From assembly GCA_029582155.1 (NCBI GenBank), contig CM055902.1, positions 19,891,748 to 19,955,747 on the forward strand: DNA of 64,000 nt. Reading direction: 5' to 3'. A program made the translations under genes and the position numbers. This DNA comes from Panopea generosa. Its lineage: Eukaryota; Mollusca; Bivalvia; Adapedonta; Hiatellidae. Position 1 is the stretch's first letter. The number at the start of each line of letters is the position of its first letter. A model generated the notes under the pieces. It saw only the letters and a list, made by a program, of their open reading frames with translations, did no database searches and was not told the origin of the DNA. Positions 34,301-46,990 of the stretch are shown here, one piece after another.

Positions 34301-35249
34301 GTCCCAGAACGAGTTTAAATGAAAGCTGTCAAGCAGCATTTGTGGTGTTTATTTTTAGGATCGGAATTCCGTCTTCTATTTCAGCACTCTGATCAAAATA
34401 TCGTGTATTTATTTTTAGTCACGTTTTGGCGGACTTAAAATTCCAAATTAGTTATAAAATGATAACTGTTTGCTTTAAATCATTTTGTTTTGAATTTGTT
34501 TTATGTTTTATATATGTATATCGACTTTTTCTGATACATTGCCTGATTGAAATAATTGCTAGATGCGACATTACTAAATATCACACGGTACAACATATCC
34601 GCATATTGCCTGTATCTTGTTCATTATAATAACTACATACTTTGGTACAGTGCACATCTAGGCTAATAATCAAACATAACTGGCATATATTGATGTACAA
34701 TGACGCTTTTAAAAGTCCCATTAACTTTTATACAAATTTGGGGTGTTTGCAGGTGTGATAATTATTATAGCAGCCGCATTTCTACACTTGCTGGTAAAAA
34801 ACAAGTTGGCTAAAACATTAAATAAAACTAATTTTCGCATGCTGAATGAATGTGTATATACACAGCGATACCCGGGTATGTGTTTACAATTCTTTAAAAT
34901 CGCTTATCCTCTTAGAAGTTTTGGCAGCTTGTGTTTAAATTTTAATCCAATTTAATACACCAAATATGTTTTGAAAAATATGTTTTACCACTTATAAACC
35001 ATAGTCTAGTGGACTACTCAATTAAAAAGATCAGTGGTTACTATGAGATGTATTAGCATGTATATTATTTGCATGACAACTCTGTTAAGGGACCGCCATG
35101 TAATTTTACTAAGTATTGTAGTTTGTAATACACTTGTATGTATCAGTTTGGTTTCTAGTAATTTATTAAGATCGAAGCTTACATGAATGTGAAAATCTTC
35201 GACAAAAAAAAGGAAGTAAACATGTTTATCTTATTTCCATACATTATTT

Positions 35250-35425
35250 AAAATACCAGTAATGAAGAGGTAAATCAATCAAATACTAGTAATGAAGGGT
35301 AACTCAATCAAATATAAGTAATGAAGGGCAACTCAATCAAATACTAGTAAAGAAGGGCAACTCAATCAAAAAATACTAGTAATGAAGGGCAACTCAATCA
35401 AATACTAGTAATGAAGGGCAACTAA
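35250..35425. repeat. 29-bp tandem repeat, about 6 units
   Basis: Units of 'actagtaatgaagggcaact' plus 'caatcaaat', directly left of the 34-bp satellite. Confidence 0.9.
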
Positions 35426-35429
35426 TGTA

Positions 35430-38400
35430 CATTTATAGTCAACACTCAGTTATAATATCATACACCGCCCAGTCACTATTCAGTCATATTATCAAAAACC
35501 ACCAAGTCTCCACTCAGTCACATTATCATAAACCAACCAGTCACCAATTAGCCATATTATAATTCACCATCTAGTCACCACTCAGTCATATTATCATAAA
35601 CCAACCAGTCACCAATTAGCCATATTATAATTCCCCATCTAGTCACCACTCAGTCATATTATCATAAACAACCCTGTTACCACTCATTCATATTATCATA
35701 CACCACCCAATCACCACTGAGTGATATTATCATCCACAACCCAGTAACCACCAAGTTACCAATCAGTCATAGTATCAGACACCACCATTCACCACTCAGT
35801 CATATTATCAAACACTATCCAGTCACCACCAGACATACTATCATACACGACCAAGTCACCACTCAGTCATAATATCATACACCACCCAGTCACCACTCAG
35901 TCATAGTATCATACACCACCCAGTCACCTCTCAGTCATATTTTCATACACCAACCAGTCATAACTTAGTCATATTATCATACAGCATCCAGTCACCACTC
36001 AGACATACTTTCATACACGACCAAGTCACCACTCAGTCATATTATCATACATCAACCAGTCACCACTAAGCCCTATTATAAACCATCCAGTGACCACCCA
36101 GTCACACTATAATACACCACTCAGTTAACACTCAGTCATGTTATCATTCACCACCCAGTTACCACTCAGTCATATTATCATTCATCGTCCAGTTTTCACC
36201 GTGTCATATTATCATACGCCACTCAGTCAACACTAAGTCATATCATCATATATCACAAGTCACCACTCAGTCATATTATCATAGACCACCCAAACATATT
36301 AACATACACAACGCAGTCGCCACTCGGTAATATTATCATAAACGACCAAGTCACCACTCAGTCATATTATCATTCATTATCCAGTCACCACTCAGTCATA
36401 TTATCATACACCACCAGCCAACACTCAGTCATATCATCATACACCGCCAAGTCACCACTGAGTCATATAATCATCCAGAACCCAGTCATCACCCAGTCAC
36501 CTCTCAGTCATATTATCATACACCATCTTGTTACCACTCAGTCATACTATAATACACACCTAGTTAACACTCAGTATTAGTATCATACATTAACCAGTCA
36601 CCATCAAGTCATTTTATCATTCACAACCCAGTCACCACTCAGTCATATTATCATTCATAGTCCAGTTACAACCCAGTCATATTATCATACATTGCCCAGT
36701 CACCACTCAGTCATGTTATAATTCATCATCCAAGAACAACCAAGTCAAAGTATCATAGACCGCCCAGTAATCACCCAGTCATGTTATCATTCATCTTCCA
36801 GTTACCACCCAGTCATTGTATCATACACCACCCAGTCACCACTCATTCATAATATCATACTCCACACTGTCACCGTTCATAATTATTATAATACATAAAC
36901 CAGTCACCGTTTAGTCATATTATCATACACCACTCAGTCACCATTCAGTCATATTATCATACACCACTCAGTCACCATTCAGTTATTTTATCATACACCA
37001 TTAAGTTACCATTCAGTCATTTTATCATACACCATTAAGTTACCATTCAGTCATTTTATAATACACCATTAAGTTACCACTTATTCATATTATTATACAT
37101 GACCCAGTCATCACTCAATCATATTATCATACACCACCTAGTCACCACTCAGTCACATTATCATACATCACCCTGTCACCAATCAGTCATAATATCATAT
37201 CCCTCACAGTTACCACTCAGTCATATTAACTTACACCACCCAGCCACCACATATTCATAGTATTATACACCAACCAGTTACCACTTAGTCATATTATCAT
37301 ACATCACATAGTCACCACATATTCATATTATCATACACCAACCAATTACCACTCAGTCATATTATCGTACATCACCTAGTCACCACACAGTGATATGATC
37401 ATACATCACCCAGTAACCACTCAGTCATATTATCAAATACCATTCAGTACCACGTCAGTTATAATTATTATCATAAACCAACCAGTCACCACTCAGTCAT
37501 ATTATCATACACCACCCAGTACCAACTTAGTCATATTAGCATACATCACCCAGTCACCAATCAGTCATAATATTATACACCACCAAGTTACCACTCAGTC
37601 ATATTATCATCCACAACCTAATCACCATTCAGTCATACTATCATACACAACCAAGTACCAACTCATTCATATTGTTATACACCACCCAGTCACCACTCAG
37701 TCATATTATCATACATCACCCAGTCACCACTCAGTCATACCATCATACATCGCCCAGTCATCACTCAGTCATATTATCATACATCACACATTCACCACTG
37801 TCATAATATCATACACTACCCAGTCACCACTCAGTCATACCATCATACATCGCCCAGTCATCACTCAGTCATATTATCATACATCACACATTCACCACTG
37901 TCATATTATCATCCACAACCCAGCACCGTTCAGTAAGATATTCATATATCATCCAGTCACAACTCAGTCATATTATCATACATCACCCAGTCACCACTCA
38001 GTCATATTATCATCCACAACCCAGCACCGTTCAGTAAGATATTCATTTATCATCCAGTCACCACTCAGTCATATTATCATACACCACCCAGTCACCACTC
38101 AGTCATATTATCATCCACAACCCAGCACCGTTCAGTAAGATTGTCATACATCATCCAATCACCACTCAGTCATATTATCATAGACCACCCAGTCACCACT
38201 CAATCATATTATCATACACCATCCAGACACCTCTCATCATATTATCATCCACAACCCGGTCACCACTCAGTCATATAATCACACAACACCCAGTCACCAT
38301 TCAGACATACTTTTATACACCACCCAGTCACCACCCAGTCATATTATCATACACCACCCAGTCACCACCCGGTCATATTATCATACACAACCCAGTCACC

Positions 38401-41400
38401 ACCCGGTAATATTATCATACACCACCCAGTCACCACCCGGTCATATTATCATACACCGACCGGTCATATTATCATACACCACCCAGTCACCACCCGGTCA
38501 TATTATCATACACCACCCAGTCACCATCTGGTAATAATATCATATCCCTCACAGTTACCACTCAGTCATATTAACTTACACCACCCAGCCACCACATATT
38601 CATAGTATTATACACCAACCAGTTACCACTTAGTCATATTATCATACATCACATAGTCACCATATATTCATATTATCATACACCAACCAATTACCACTCA
38701 GTCATATTATCGTACATCACCTAGTCACCACACAGTGATATGATCATACATCACCCAGTAACCACTCAGTCATATTATCAAATACCATTCAGTACCACGT
38801 CAGTTATAATTATTATCATAAACCAACCAGTCACCACTCAGTCATATTATCATACACCACCCAGTACCAACTTAGTCATATTAGCATACATCACCCAGTC
38901 ACCAATCAGTCATAATATTATACACCACCAAGTTACCACTCAGTCATATTATCATCCACAACCTAATCACCATTCAGTCATACTATCATACACAACCAAG
39001 TACCAACTCATTCATATTGTTATACACCACCCAGTCACCACTCAGTCATATTATCATACATCACCCAGTCACCACTCAGTCATACCATCATACATCGCCC
39101 AGTCATCACTCAGTCATATTATCATACATCACACATTCACCACTGTCATAATATCATACACTACCCAGTCACCACTCAGTCATACCATCATACATCGCCC
39201 AGTCATCACTCAGTCATATTATCATACATCACACATTCACCACTGTCATATTATCATCCACAACCCAGCACCGTTCAGTAAGATATTCATATATCATCCA
39301 GTCACAACTCAGTCATATTATCATACATCACCCAGTCACCACTCAGTCATATTATCATCCACAACCCAGCACCGTTCAGTAAGATATTCATTTATCATCC
39401 AGTCACCACTCAGTCATATTATCATACACCACCCAGTCACCACTCAGTCATATTATCATCCACAACCCAGCACCGTTCAGTAAGATTGTCATACATCATC
39501 CAATCACCACTCAGTCATATTATCATAGACCACCCAGTCACCACTCAATCATATTATCATACACCATCCAGACACCTCTCATCATATTATCATCCACAAC
39601 CCGGTCACCACTCAGTCATATAATCACACAACACCCAGTCACCATTCAGACATACTTTTATACACCACCCAGTCACCACCCAGTCATATTATCATACACC
39701 ACCCAGTCACCACCCGGTCATATTATCATACACAACCCAGTCACCACCCGGTAATATTATCATACACCACCCAGTCACCACCCGGTCATATTATCATACA
39801 CCGACCGGTCATATTATCATACACCACCCAGTCACCACCCGGTCATATTATCATACACCACCCAGTCACCATCTGGTAATAATATCATATACCACCCAGT
39901 CACCACCCGGTAATATTATCATCCACCATCCAGTCACCACCCGGTCATATTATCATCCACAACCTCGTCACCATTCAGTCATATAATCATACAACACCCA
40001 GTCACCATTCAGTCAGATTATCATACACCACCAAGTCACCACTCGGACAGATTATCATACACCACCCAGTCACCACTCAGTCATATTATTATTTCCAACC
40101 ATTCACCGCTCAGTCATACTACCATACACCACTCAGTCACCGGTCAGTCATATGATCATACACCAGTCACCATTCAGTCATATTACCATTTACCACCCAG
40201 TCACCGCTCAGTCTTATAATCATACACCAGTCACAATTCAGTCCTATGATCATACATCACCCGCCAATATCCGGTTTTATTATCATACATTACTCAGTCA
40301 CCGCTCAGTCATATTATAATACACTACCCAGTCACCGCTCTGTCATATTATCATACACTACCCAGTCACCGCTCAGTGATATTATCATACACTACCCAGT
40401 CACCGCTCAGTGATATTATCATACACTACCCAGTCACCGCTCAGTCATATTATCATACACTACACAGTCACCGCTCAGTCGTATTATTATACACTACCCA
40501 GTCACCGCTCAGTCGTATTATTATACACTACCCAGTCACCGCTCAGTCGTATTATTATACACTACCCAGTCACCGCTCAGTCGTATTATCATACACCACC
40601 CAGTCACCGCTCAGTCGTATTATCATACACCACCCAGTCACCGCTCAGTCGTATTATCATACACCACCCAGTCACCGCTCAGTCGTATTATCATACACCA
40701 CCCAGTCACCGCTCAGTCATATTATCATACACCACCCAGTCACCGCTCAGTCGTATCATCATACACAACCCAGTCACCGCTCAGTTGTATTATCATACAC
40801 CACCCAGTCACCGCTCAGTCATATTATCACCCAGTCACCGCTCAGTCATATTATCATACACCAACCAGTCACCGCTCAGTCATATTATCATATACTACCC
40901 AGTAACGCTCAGTCATATTATAATACACCACCCAGTCACTGCTCAGTTATATTATCATACACTACCCAGTCACCGCTCAGTCATATTATTATACACTACC
41001 CAGTCACCGCTCATTCATATTATCATACACTACCCAGTTACCGCTCAGTCATATTATTATACACTACCCAGTCACCGCTCGGTCATATTATCATACACCA
41101 CCCAGTCACCGCTCAGTCATATTATCATATACTACCCAGTAACGCTCAGTCATATTATAATACACCACCCAGTCACTGCTCAGTTATATTATCATACACT
41201 ACCCAGTCACCGCTCAGTCATATTATTATACACTACCCAGTCACCGCTCATTCATATTATCATACACTACCCAGTTACCGCTAAGTCATATTATTATACA
41301 CTACCCAGTCACCGCTCGGTCATATTATCATACACAACCCAGTCACCGCTCAGTCGTATTATTATACACTACCCAGTCACGGCTCAGTCATATTATAATA

Positions 41401-41645
41401 CACTACCCAGTCACCGCTCATTCATATTATCATACATTACCCAGTCACCGCTCAGTCATATTATTATACACTACCCATTCACCGCTCAGTCATATTATTA
41501 TACACTACCCAGTCACCGCTCAGTATATTATTATACTCTACCCAGTCATAGCTCAGTCATATTATTATATACTACCCAGTCACCTCTCAGTCATATCAGC
41601 ATACACTACCCAGTCACCGCTAAGTCATATTATTATACAACACCC
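35430..41645. repeat. 34-bp satellite, about 6.2 kb
   Basis: Roughly 180 units around 'cagtcaccactcagtcatat' plus 'tatcatacaccacc'. The left part is diverged; the right part (40340-41640, with 'cagtcaccgctcagtc') is homogeneous. Because 34 is not a multiple of three and the unit has no stop in any plus frame, open frames of up to 415 codons occur in overlapping frames. These are not genes. A 1345-bp higher-order duplication is described separately. Confidence 0.95.
37191..39880. repeat. 1345-bp tandem duplication within the 34-bp satellite
   Basis: 37191-38535 and 38536-39880 are adjacent direct copies; landmarks such as 'catatccctcacagttacca' recur with constant offset 1345. I saw only one difference ('gtcaccacatattc' versus 'gtcaccatatattc'). 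Confidence 0.9.
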
Positions 41646-42690
41646 AAAAGATTTTGACTGTATTATTTTATTTACGTTTTATTCAATTTAATTCACTTGG
41701 CCTCATGGAATGTATTGAAATGAGCTGTATCGTAGATGACTGAGTAATACCAACATTTGGAGTTATGGCTATTAACTCATCAATGAATACCCAATCTAGC
41801 CGCCATGTTTGCCCAAGGTCATAGGCAGCGGATCAATATGGCTGTCCGAGAACATATACATGGGCATATATGAAATCACTTAATTAATAACAATTTTATT
41901 AATTAACCGCTTCTTATTGCCAATTATTTTATTTGTGTAAATCAATGATATACAGAAGACTAGATAAATGTTTTTGTATTGTATTTTTATTTTATACGAG
42001 ATATATTAAACTAGGTTTTGATGTGCAAACAGTATACATGTACTAAGCTACAGGTTCATTGTACTTTTACATTTAAAACATGTATCGATACAGCCAACAT
42101 CGCCATCTTCGACATAACACTGACTCCATTGACTCGAGTCTGTAGAACGGACCCAGTTCTCCCGATTAGGTCCGTTAAATGGCAATGTTGGGAAACCACA
42201 TTTGGAGCACGTTGATTGGTCATTAGCTTCTTGGAAAGTTTAAATGACGCTATTGTTCAATAAGCGTTGCTATGAATAGCCCAGTAACGTTCGTATTGGC
42301 CGAATCGGCGGCATGTGACGTCAGAATTTTCCTCGATAACAATAAAAAAATGAACTATTAAAAATGTTTACAACTATTGTATCTTAACTTAGATGGATAA
42401 GAATTGCAAAAACCAAATCGAATAATGAATGACGTATAAATCGCCAAAATTGCATTATTTGACTTTCTGTTCCCTGTAGCCGCTTGCTCTATCTTACTAA
42501 AGCTTTTGGATAGCTATATATAGTAAATAATTCAAAAGCTATACAACAAGATAGGGCCTTTGCCTGTATCATTCGCAGTTGTTATAGGGCCCGCATCAAA
42601 TTATGTACGGCATATTTATAAGGCAAAATTGCAATTGTTGATACATATTAAAGCCTTCTAATTTGTTTCGCTCTATTGAAAAGAAAATTT
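41646..42690. other. Unique spacer, no gene seen
   Basis: No coding signature. A perfect CRE-type palindrome TGACGTCA lies at 42316-42323, with 'gattggtc' (inverted CCAAT) at about 42213. The segment 42100-42340 is less AT-rich than its surroundings and could be a promoter, but no exon follows it in either direction that I can recognise. Confidence 0.4.
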
Positions 42691-42694
42691 AGAC

Positions 42695-42820
42695 TTTATT
42701 TGAACTGCTCTCAAGTCCGCTTCCTTGGTAGAACCAGTACTGAGTGTTGTTTAAAGACATTGGGTCGAGCAGGGATCGAATCCACAGCCTCTGACGTGCG
42801 TGGCCAACACCTACATGCTC
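42695..42820 (-). mobile_element. SINE fragment, inverted
   Basis: The reverse complement has a box-B-like 'gtggattcgatccctgctcg' and ends 'gtactggttctaccaaggaa', which resembles the shared SINE core. The 3' part is truncated. Confidence 0.5.
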
Positions 42821-42821
42821 T

Positions 42822-43056
42822 GGCTCCGGCTTCACGAAACATCTGAACTTGAGATTTTTTTTCTCAACTCAAAATTTAGAATGTTTATAACTTTAGTTAT
42901 ATTGATATTTTTGCATTGCATAATATCCTTTGACAATAAGTAATGACCGATATTGACTTTAATTCAATATACAATTAGCTAAATGTATCATTTAGAGAAA
43001 TTGAGATTTTTTTAGTTGAGGAAAATCTCATTTCGAGATGTTAATAAAACCGGTCC
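42822..43056. mobile_element. MITE with Harbinger-like terminal inverted repeats
   Basis: 235 bp with imperfect inverted ends of about 45 bases: 'ggctccggcttcacgaaaca' on the left, and on the right in reverse complement 'ggaccggttttattaacatc'; both continue into 'tgagatttt' and 'ctcaact'. No coding content. A partial relative starts at about 30632 ('ggccccaattgcactaaaca'). The target duplication is not clear. Confidence 0.65.
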
Positions 43057-43337
43057 AGTATACATAGTATTAAAATACATGTAAATGACAATGTTGAAAT
43101 ATTTACGAACTGTTAATTGAATTATAATTTATAAAAGGAAAATGGTATGAAAATACACACATAAATGTCATGGGTGAATAAGCAAGAATTATTAGTTAAG
43201 CAAATACTAAGTACTACGTGACAAACTCAAAAAAAACAACGTCTGTATAGTTAAGTTATACTATACGATTTTTCTTAGTATTCATGATAAAGTATTTTTG
43301 TGTTCGGCATGATAATATACATGTACACACTATTATC

Positions 43338-45413
43338 TTAAAAAGGTGAGAAATTTCCAATTCTTAGGAATCCTCTACCGCTTTTTTTCAATTTCCTCTG
43401 TAAACAGCTTATTTTTTGGTTTTGCAGAGTAATTGTTTCTTGCAACTTTTTCATAGCCTCGGCATTTTCCGTCATTTGTTGCTGCAATGCATGTAGTTCA
43501 AGTTCCACTCTTTGCTTTTCTTGGCTGCTAATATTGACCTGATTTTCCAAATCCTTAATCTTGCTGTCAAATTCCGACTCGACCTCAGCTCTGACTTGAG
43601 CCAGTTCTTCTTCCTTTTCTCTTATCTGTTGCTGTCGCTGTTCTTCAAGTTTCTCTTCAAGAATCTTTTGCTGAGCTTTGAACATTCGGTCAGTGTAACA
43701 TTTATTTCCGTTTTTCTGCATCATATCACCAATTGTGTTGAATAAAATGTCGATTTTAGATTTCATCTGTTCCGTTCGCTTTTCTTCTGGCAAAAATACA
43801 TATCGAGATCCACATTTTTCAACAATTGCCTTAAGGTCAGGATGAAGGTCTTGCATATACTCCCGTTCCGTCATGTTCGCCGCTAGTTTAGTGAATGCTA
43901 TCATGCTAAACGGAAGAATTCCCTCTCCGAACATATCTAAGTATGCCTTTACGCCTTCAACATCTTGTGGCGTATGACGCCCAGCATGGATGACGTAAAT
44001 TACGGCGTGAGGACCAGGACTGGTCTCCCCTAAAAATGGAATAATTCGTTCCTGCAGATCTGAGAATGTCATGTCTGTATCAAAGAACCCTGGCGTATCG
44101 ACCACTTTGACCGAGTGTCCATTTCTGGTCGTTGTTGCTGATTGAACTGTTTTTGTTTCAGACCTGGATGTTCCCGAGACTCGGAATGCTTTGCTGTTGG
44201 TTAATATATTTGCCAGCGAACTTTTTCCCGCCCCTGTTATTCCGAGAAGTGCAATTCTACTCTCATCTGAAGAGAAAAAAAAAAGAAAACTTGACAGTTA
44301 TTTTCTTTCGTTAATAAAAGTCTTCATTAATATTATTATATTATTAATATTATTAATAATAATACTATTATTACCTATTAACGTAGATGTTATTTTTACG
44401 GGAAGTTGAAATTTGGGTATAACCAAATATTTGGAGTGAACCAGCTGTCAGACGGACGGACGGAATAGCAAATACTTTATTTCATCTCAGCGATAAGACG
44501 AGACGAGTTAAGACGAGGCAATTCGAGACAAGTCTAAACAGGCACGACAATCTTGGTGACAAGGCAAGACAAGACAAGTCGAGATGCGACGAGACGCGAC
44601 AAGACAATCTCATCTCGGTGATTTAACAAGACGAGACATTGATAAAACAAGGCAAGTCGAGGCGAGACAAGAAAAGTCGAGGAGAGACGAGACGAGACGT
44701 GACGTGATGAGACGAGACGAGACGAGACGGGACGAGACGAGACAAGTCGAGACGAGATGAGATATCATCTCGGTGATATAACAAGACAAGGCGAGACGAT
44801 ACATGACGAGACAAGACAAGACAAGTCGATGCGAGATGAGACGAGATGAGACAATCTCATCTCAGTGATATAACAAGACGAGATGAGACAAGACGTGATC
44901 TGACAATACAAGTCGAGACGAGACAATATGAGATGCGAAGAGACAATCTTATCTTGGTGATATAACAAGACAAGTCGTGATGAGACAAGACAAGTAGAGG
45001 CGAGGCGAGGCGAGATGAGAAGAGATGCGACGAGACGAGACAAGACAAGTCGAGGCGAGACGAAACAATCTCATCTCGATGATATAACAAGACGAGACGT
45101 GACGTGACGTAACGTGACGAGACAAGACAAGTCAAGGCGAGACAAAACGTGACGAAACAAGACAAGTCGAGGTGAGAAGAGACAATCTCATCACGGTGAT
45201 ATAACAAGACGAGACACACGTAACGAGACAAGATAAGTCAAGGCGAGACAAAACGTGACGAGACAAGACAAGTCGAGGCAAGACGAGACGAGACAATCTC
45301 ATCTCGGTGATATAACAAGATGAGACGAGACAAGACAAGACAGCTTTTGTATTTACCTGTTCTGTTGAATGCCATTTTACTTTTTTTATTTTCTTCCCTG
45401 ATGAGCCCGGTTT
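43338..45413 (-). CDS. AIG1/GIMAP-family GTPase, copy 2 (two coding exons, complete)
   Basis: Same structure as copy 1. Exon 1 is 45413-45357 (acceptor GCTCTTCAG, about 38 bases of 5' UTR, ATG 45375, MAFNRT). Exon 2 is 44266-43338, phase 1, giving 315 residues. Motifs: GITGAGKSS P-loop at 15-23, DTPGFF, AGRHTPQDVEG, FTKLAANMTEREYM, CGSRYVFLPEEKR, then a Gln/Glu-rich coiled coil (EEQRQQQIREKEEE) and the tail FLRIGNFSPF. About 360 bases encoding the GTPase core are almost identical to copy 1 while the C-terminal half is clearly diverged. The intron (45356-44267) is filled by a GACGA-type array. A possible noncoding exon with donor GAATG|GTGAGT ends near 47832, but nothing ties it to this gene. 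Confidence 0.95.
44327..44373. repeat. ATT-type microsatellite
   Basis: Interrupted ATT/AAT runs in the intron of GIMAP copy 2. Confidence 0.8.
44440..45345. repeat. GACGA/GACAA array in GIMAP copy 2 intron
   Basis: Pentamer-like 'gacgagacaagtcgaggcga' runs are grouped into units of about 100-120 bases separated by 'caatctcatctcggtgatat' then 'aacaagacgag'. It starts with (GACG)n at 44451-44464, the same kind of tetranucleotide found in the intron of copy 1. Open frames on the minus strand (Ser/Arg/Leu/Val-rich) are by-products. Confidence 0.92.
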
Positions 45414-45746
45414 CTGAAGAGCAAAACGTGTAAATCTAGATATATATTATTCTAAATCTTGATTATTCCACACTACGTATATTAGTGAAATAACAACGTT
45501 CAATAATAATTATAGATAAATTACCTAAATGCTTGTCAACGTTGTGTTTAACATTCTTTCAAATATACCAAGATGGTGCATTTTTTGAAATCCCAACTGG
45601 ACACTTTTTTCTTCTCAGTGTTGCTTTAAACAGTCTTGTCGTCATATCATGAATGTGTGATAAGTAATAAACAGGATGGCGATGTGTTATTTAAGTAACT
45701 GCATGTACGTATAATGACGGTGTAATGTAAAATAAGAAGGGCTATC

Positions 45747-46105
45747 ATGCCGCAAAACAAGGCATATCGTGTTGCATACACAATGTCTGTCGTGTCGCAA
45801 ACACAAGGTATATCGTGCTGCAAACACAAGGCATATCGTGTCGCAAACAAAATGCTATCATGCTGCAAACACAATGCTATCATGCCGCAAACACAAGGCA
45901 TATCGTGCCGCAAACACAAGGCATATCATGCCGCAAACACAATGCTATCATGCCGCAAACACAAGGCCTATCGTGCCGCAAACACAATGCTATCATGCCG
46001 CAAACACAATGCTATCATGCCGTAAACACAAGGCATATCATGCCGCAAACACAATGCTATCATGCCGCAAACACAAGGCCTATCGTGCCGCAAACACATG
46101 GCAGG
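45747..46105. repeat. 22/23-bp tandem repeat, about 15 units
   Basis: Two monomer types intermix: 'gccgcaaacacaatgctatc' plus 'at' (22) and 'gccgcaaacacaaggcatat' plus 'cgt' (23). Located upstream of GIMAP copy 2. Confidence 0.93.
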
Positions 46106-46269
46106 ACGCTTTACATGGTTAAATGTTACCGACATCATGTCGGCTAGTCCTAGAACTAGCTACCGATCGCCACGATAAAAGTAAGCGTCGTGTTTGATCA
46201 TTTATTTCAAAAGTTAAATACCACGCCACCGATACCCATTTGACACGCTCCATATAACGTAAGTACTTG

Positions 46270-46990
46270 TCTGTCGGCTAGTTTATTCAGATCGCGCAAT
46301 GTTACGTAAGTGTTTGTAGACTATTCTACCTATTAAAATAGAACTTGTCTGTTGACTAGTTTACGTATTAAAATAGTTCTTGTCTGTCGATTAGTTTACC
46401 TATTCAAATAATTCTTGTCTGACGACTAAATTACCTATTCAAATAGTTCTTGTCAGACGACTAGTCTGCCTACTGAAATTGTTTTTGTCTGCCTTTTCGT
46501 TTACCTATTCAAATCACGCAATGCAAATTGAAATATTTCAATGTAGCTTTCAGGTCTGTCGACGACTATTCTGCGTGTTGAAATATTCAATGCCGCGTTC
46601 TAGTGTGTCGGCGACTAGTCTACCTGTTGAAACTATTCAATGTAGCGTTCTGGTCTGTCGACGAGTAGTTTACCTATTGAAATAATTCAATGCAGCGTTC
46701 TAGTGTGTCGGCGACTAGTCTACTTGTGAAAAAATTTAATACAGCGTTCTAGTCTTTCGACGACTAGTCTACCTATTGAACTATTCCAGCGTTCTAGTCT
46801 TTCGACGACTAGTCTACCTATTGAACTATTCCAATGCTGCGTTTTAGTCTTTCGACGACTAGTCTACCTATTGAAATATTCCAATGCAGCGTTCTAGTTT
46901 GTCGGCGACTGGTCTACCTATTGAACTATTTCTATGTAGCGTTCTTGTCCGTTGACGACTAATCTACTTATTGAAATAACCCACTGTAGC
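46270..46990. repeat. About 50-bp tandem repeat, degenerate
   Basis: Units around 'agcgttctagtctttcgacg' then 'actagtctacctattgaa' with spacing near 51-60. The left part is shorter and more diverged ('ttcttgtctgtcgactagtt'). Confidence 0.85.

Larger units (their letters stand above)
33303..34660 (-). promoter_or_regulatory. Upstream region of GIMAP copy 1 with internal duplication and kappaB-like sites
   Basis: Two diverged copies of one block are visible: 33400-33750 and 33900-34655. Both contain a kappaB-type decamer (GGGGAATTCC at 33412-33421; GGGAAATTCC at 33933-33942), then 'ataccaacgg', 'tttctc', 'atgtaac' and, at the far end, 'aactacatactttggtaca'. A third kappaB-like site on the minus strand is at 33496-33505. 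A 17-bp perfect hairpin stem (TCATATGCGACGCTTGT) is at 33331-33378. The second block is enlarged by a SINE at 34130-34300. Promoter function is inferred from position and motifs. Confidence 0.45.

Noticed and set aside
35430-41645. CRISPR-like array
   Set aside because: Units are contiguous without unique spacers, and the context is eukaryotic.
40376-41657. Long open frames (302 and 415 codons) as protein genes
   Set aside because: They lie entirely in the 34-bp satellite, overlap in different frames and follow the repeat exactly.
42316-42323. CRE palindrome TGACGTCA as a functional promoter element
   Set aside because: The same 8-mer also occurs at 47740 in empty sequence and no exon is linked to either site.
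45747-46147. Histidine/alanine-rich repeat proteins (three overlapping frames)
   Set aside because: By-product of the 22/23-bp repeat; frames change with each 22 to 23 switch.
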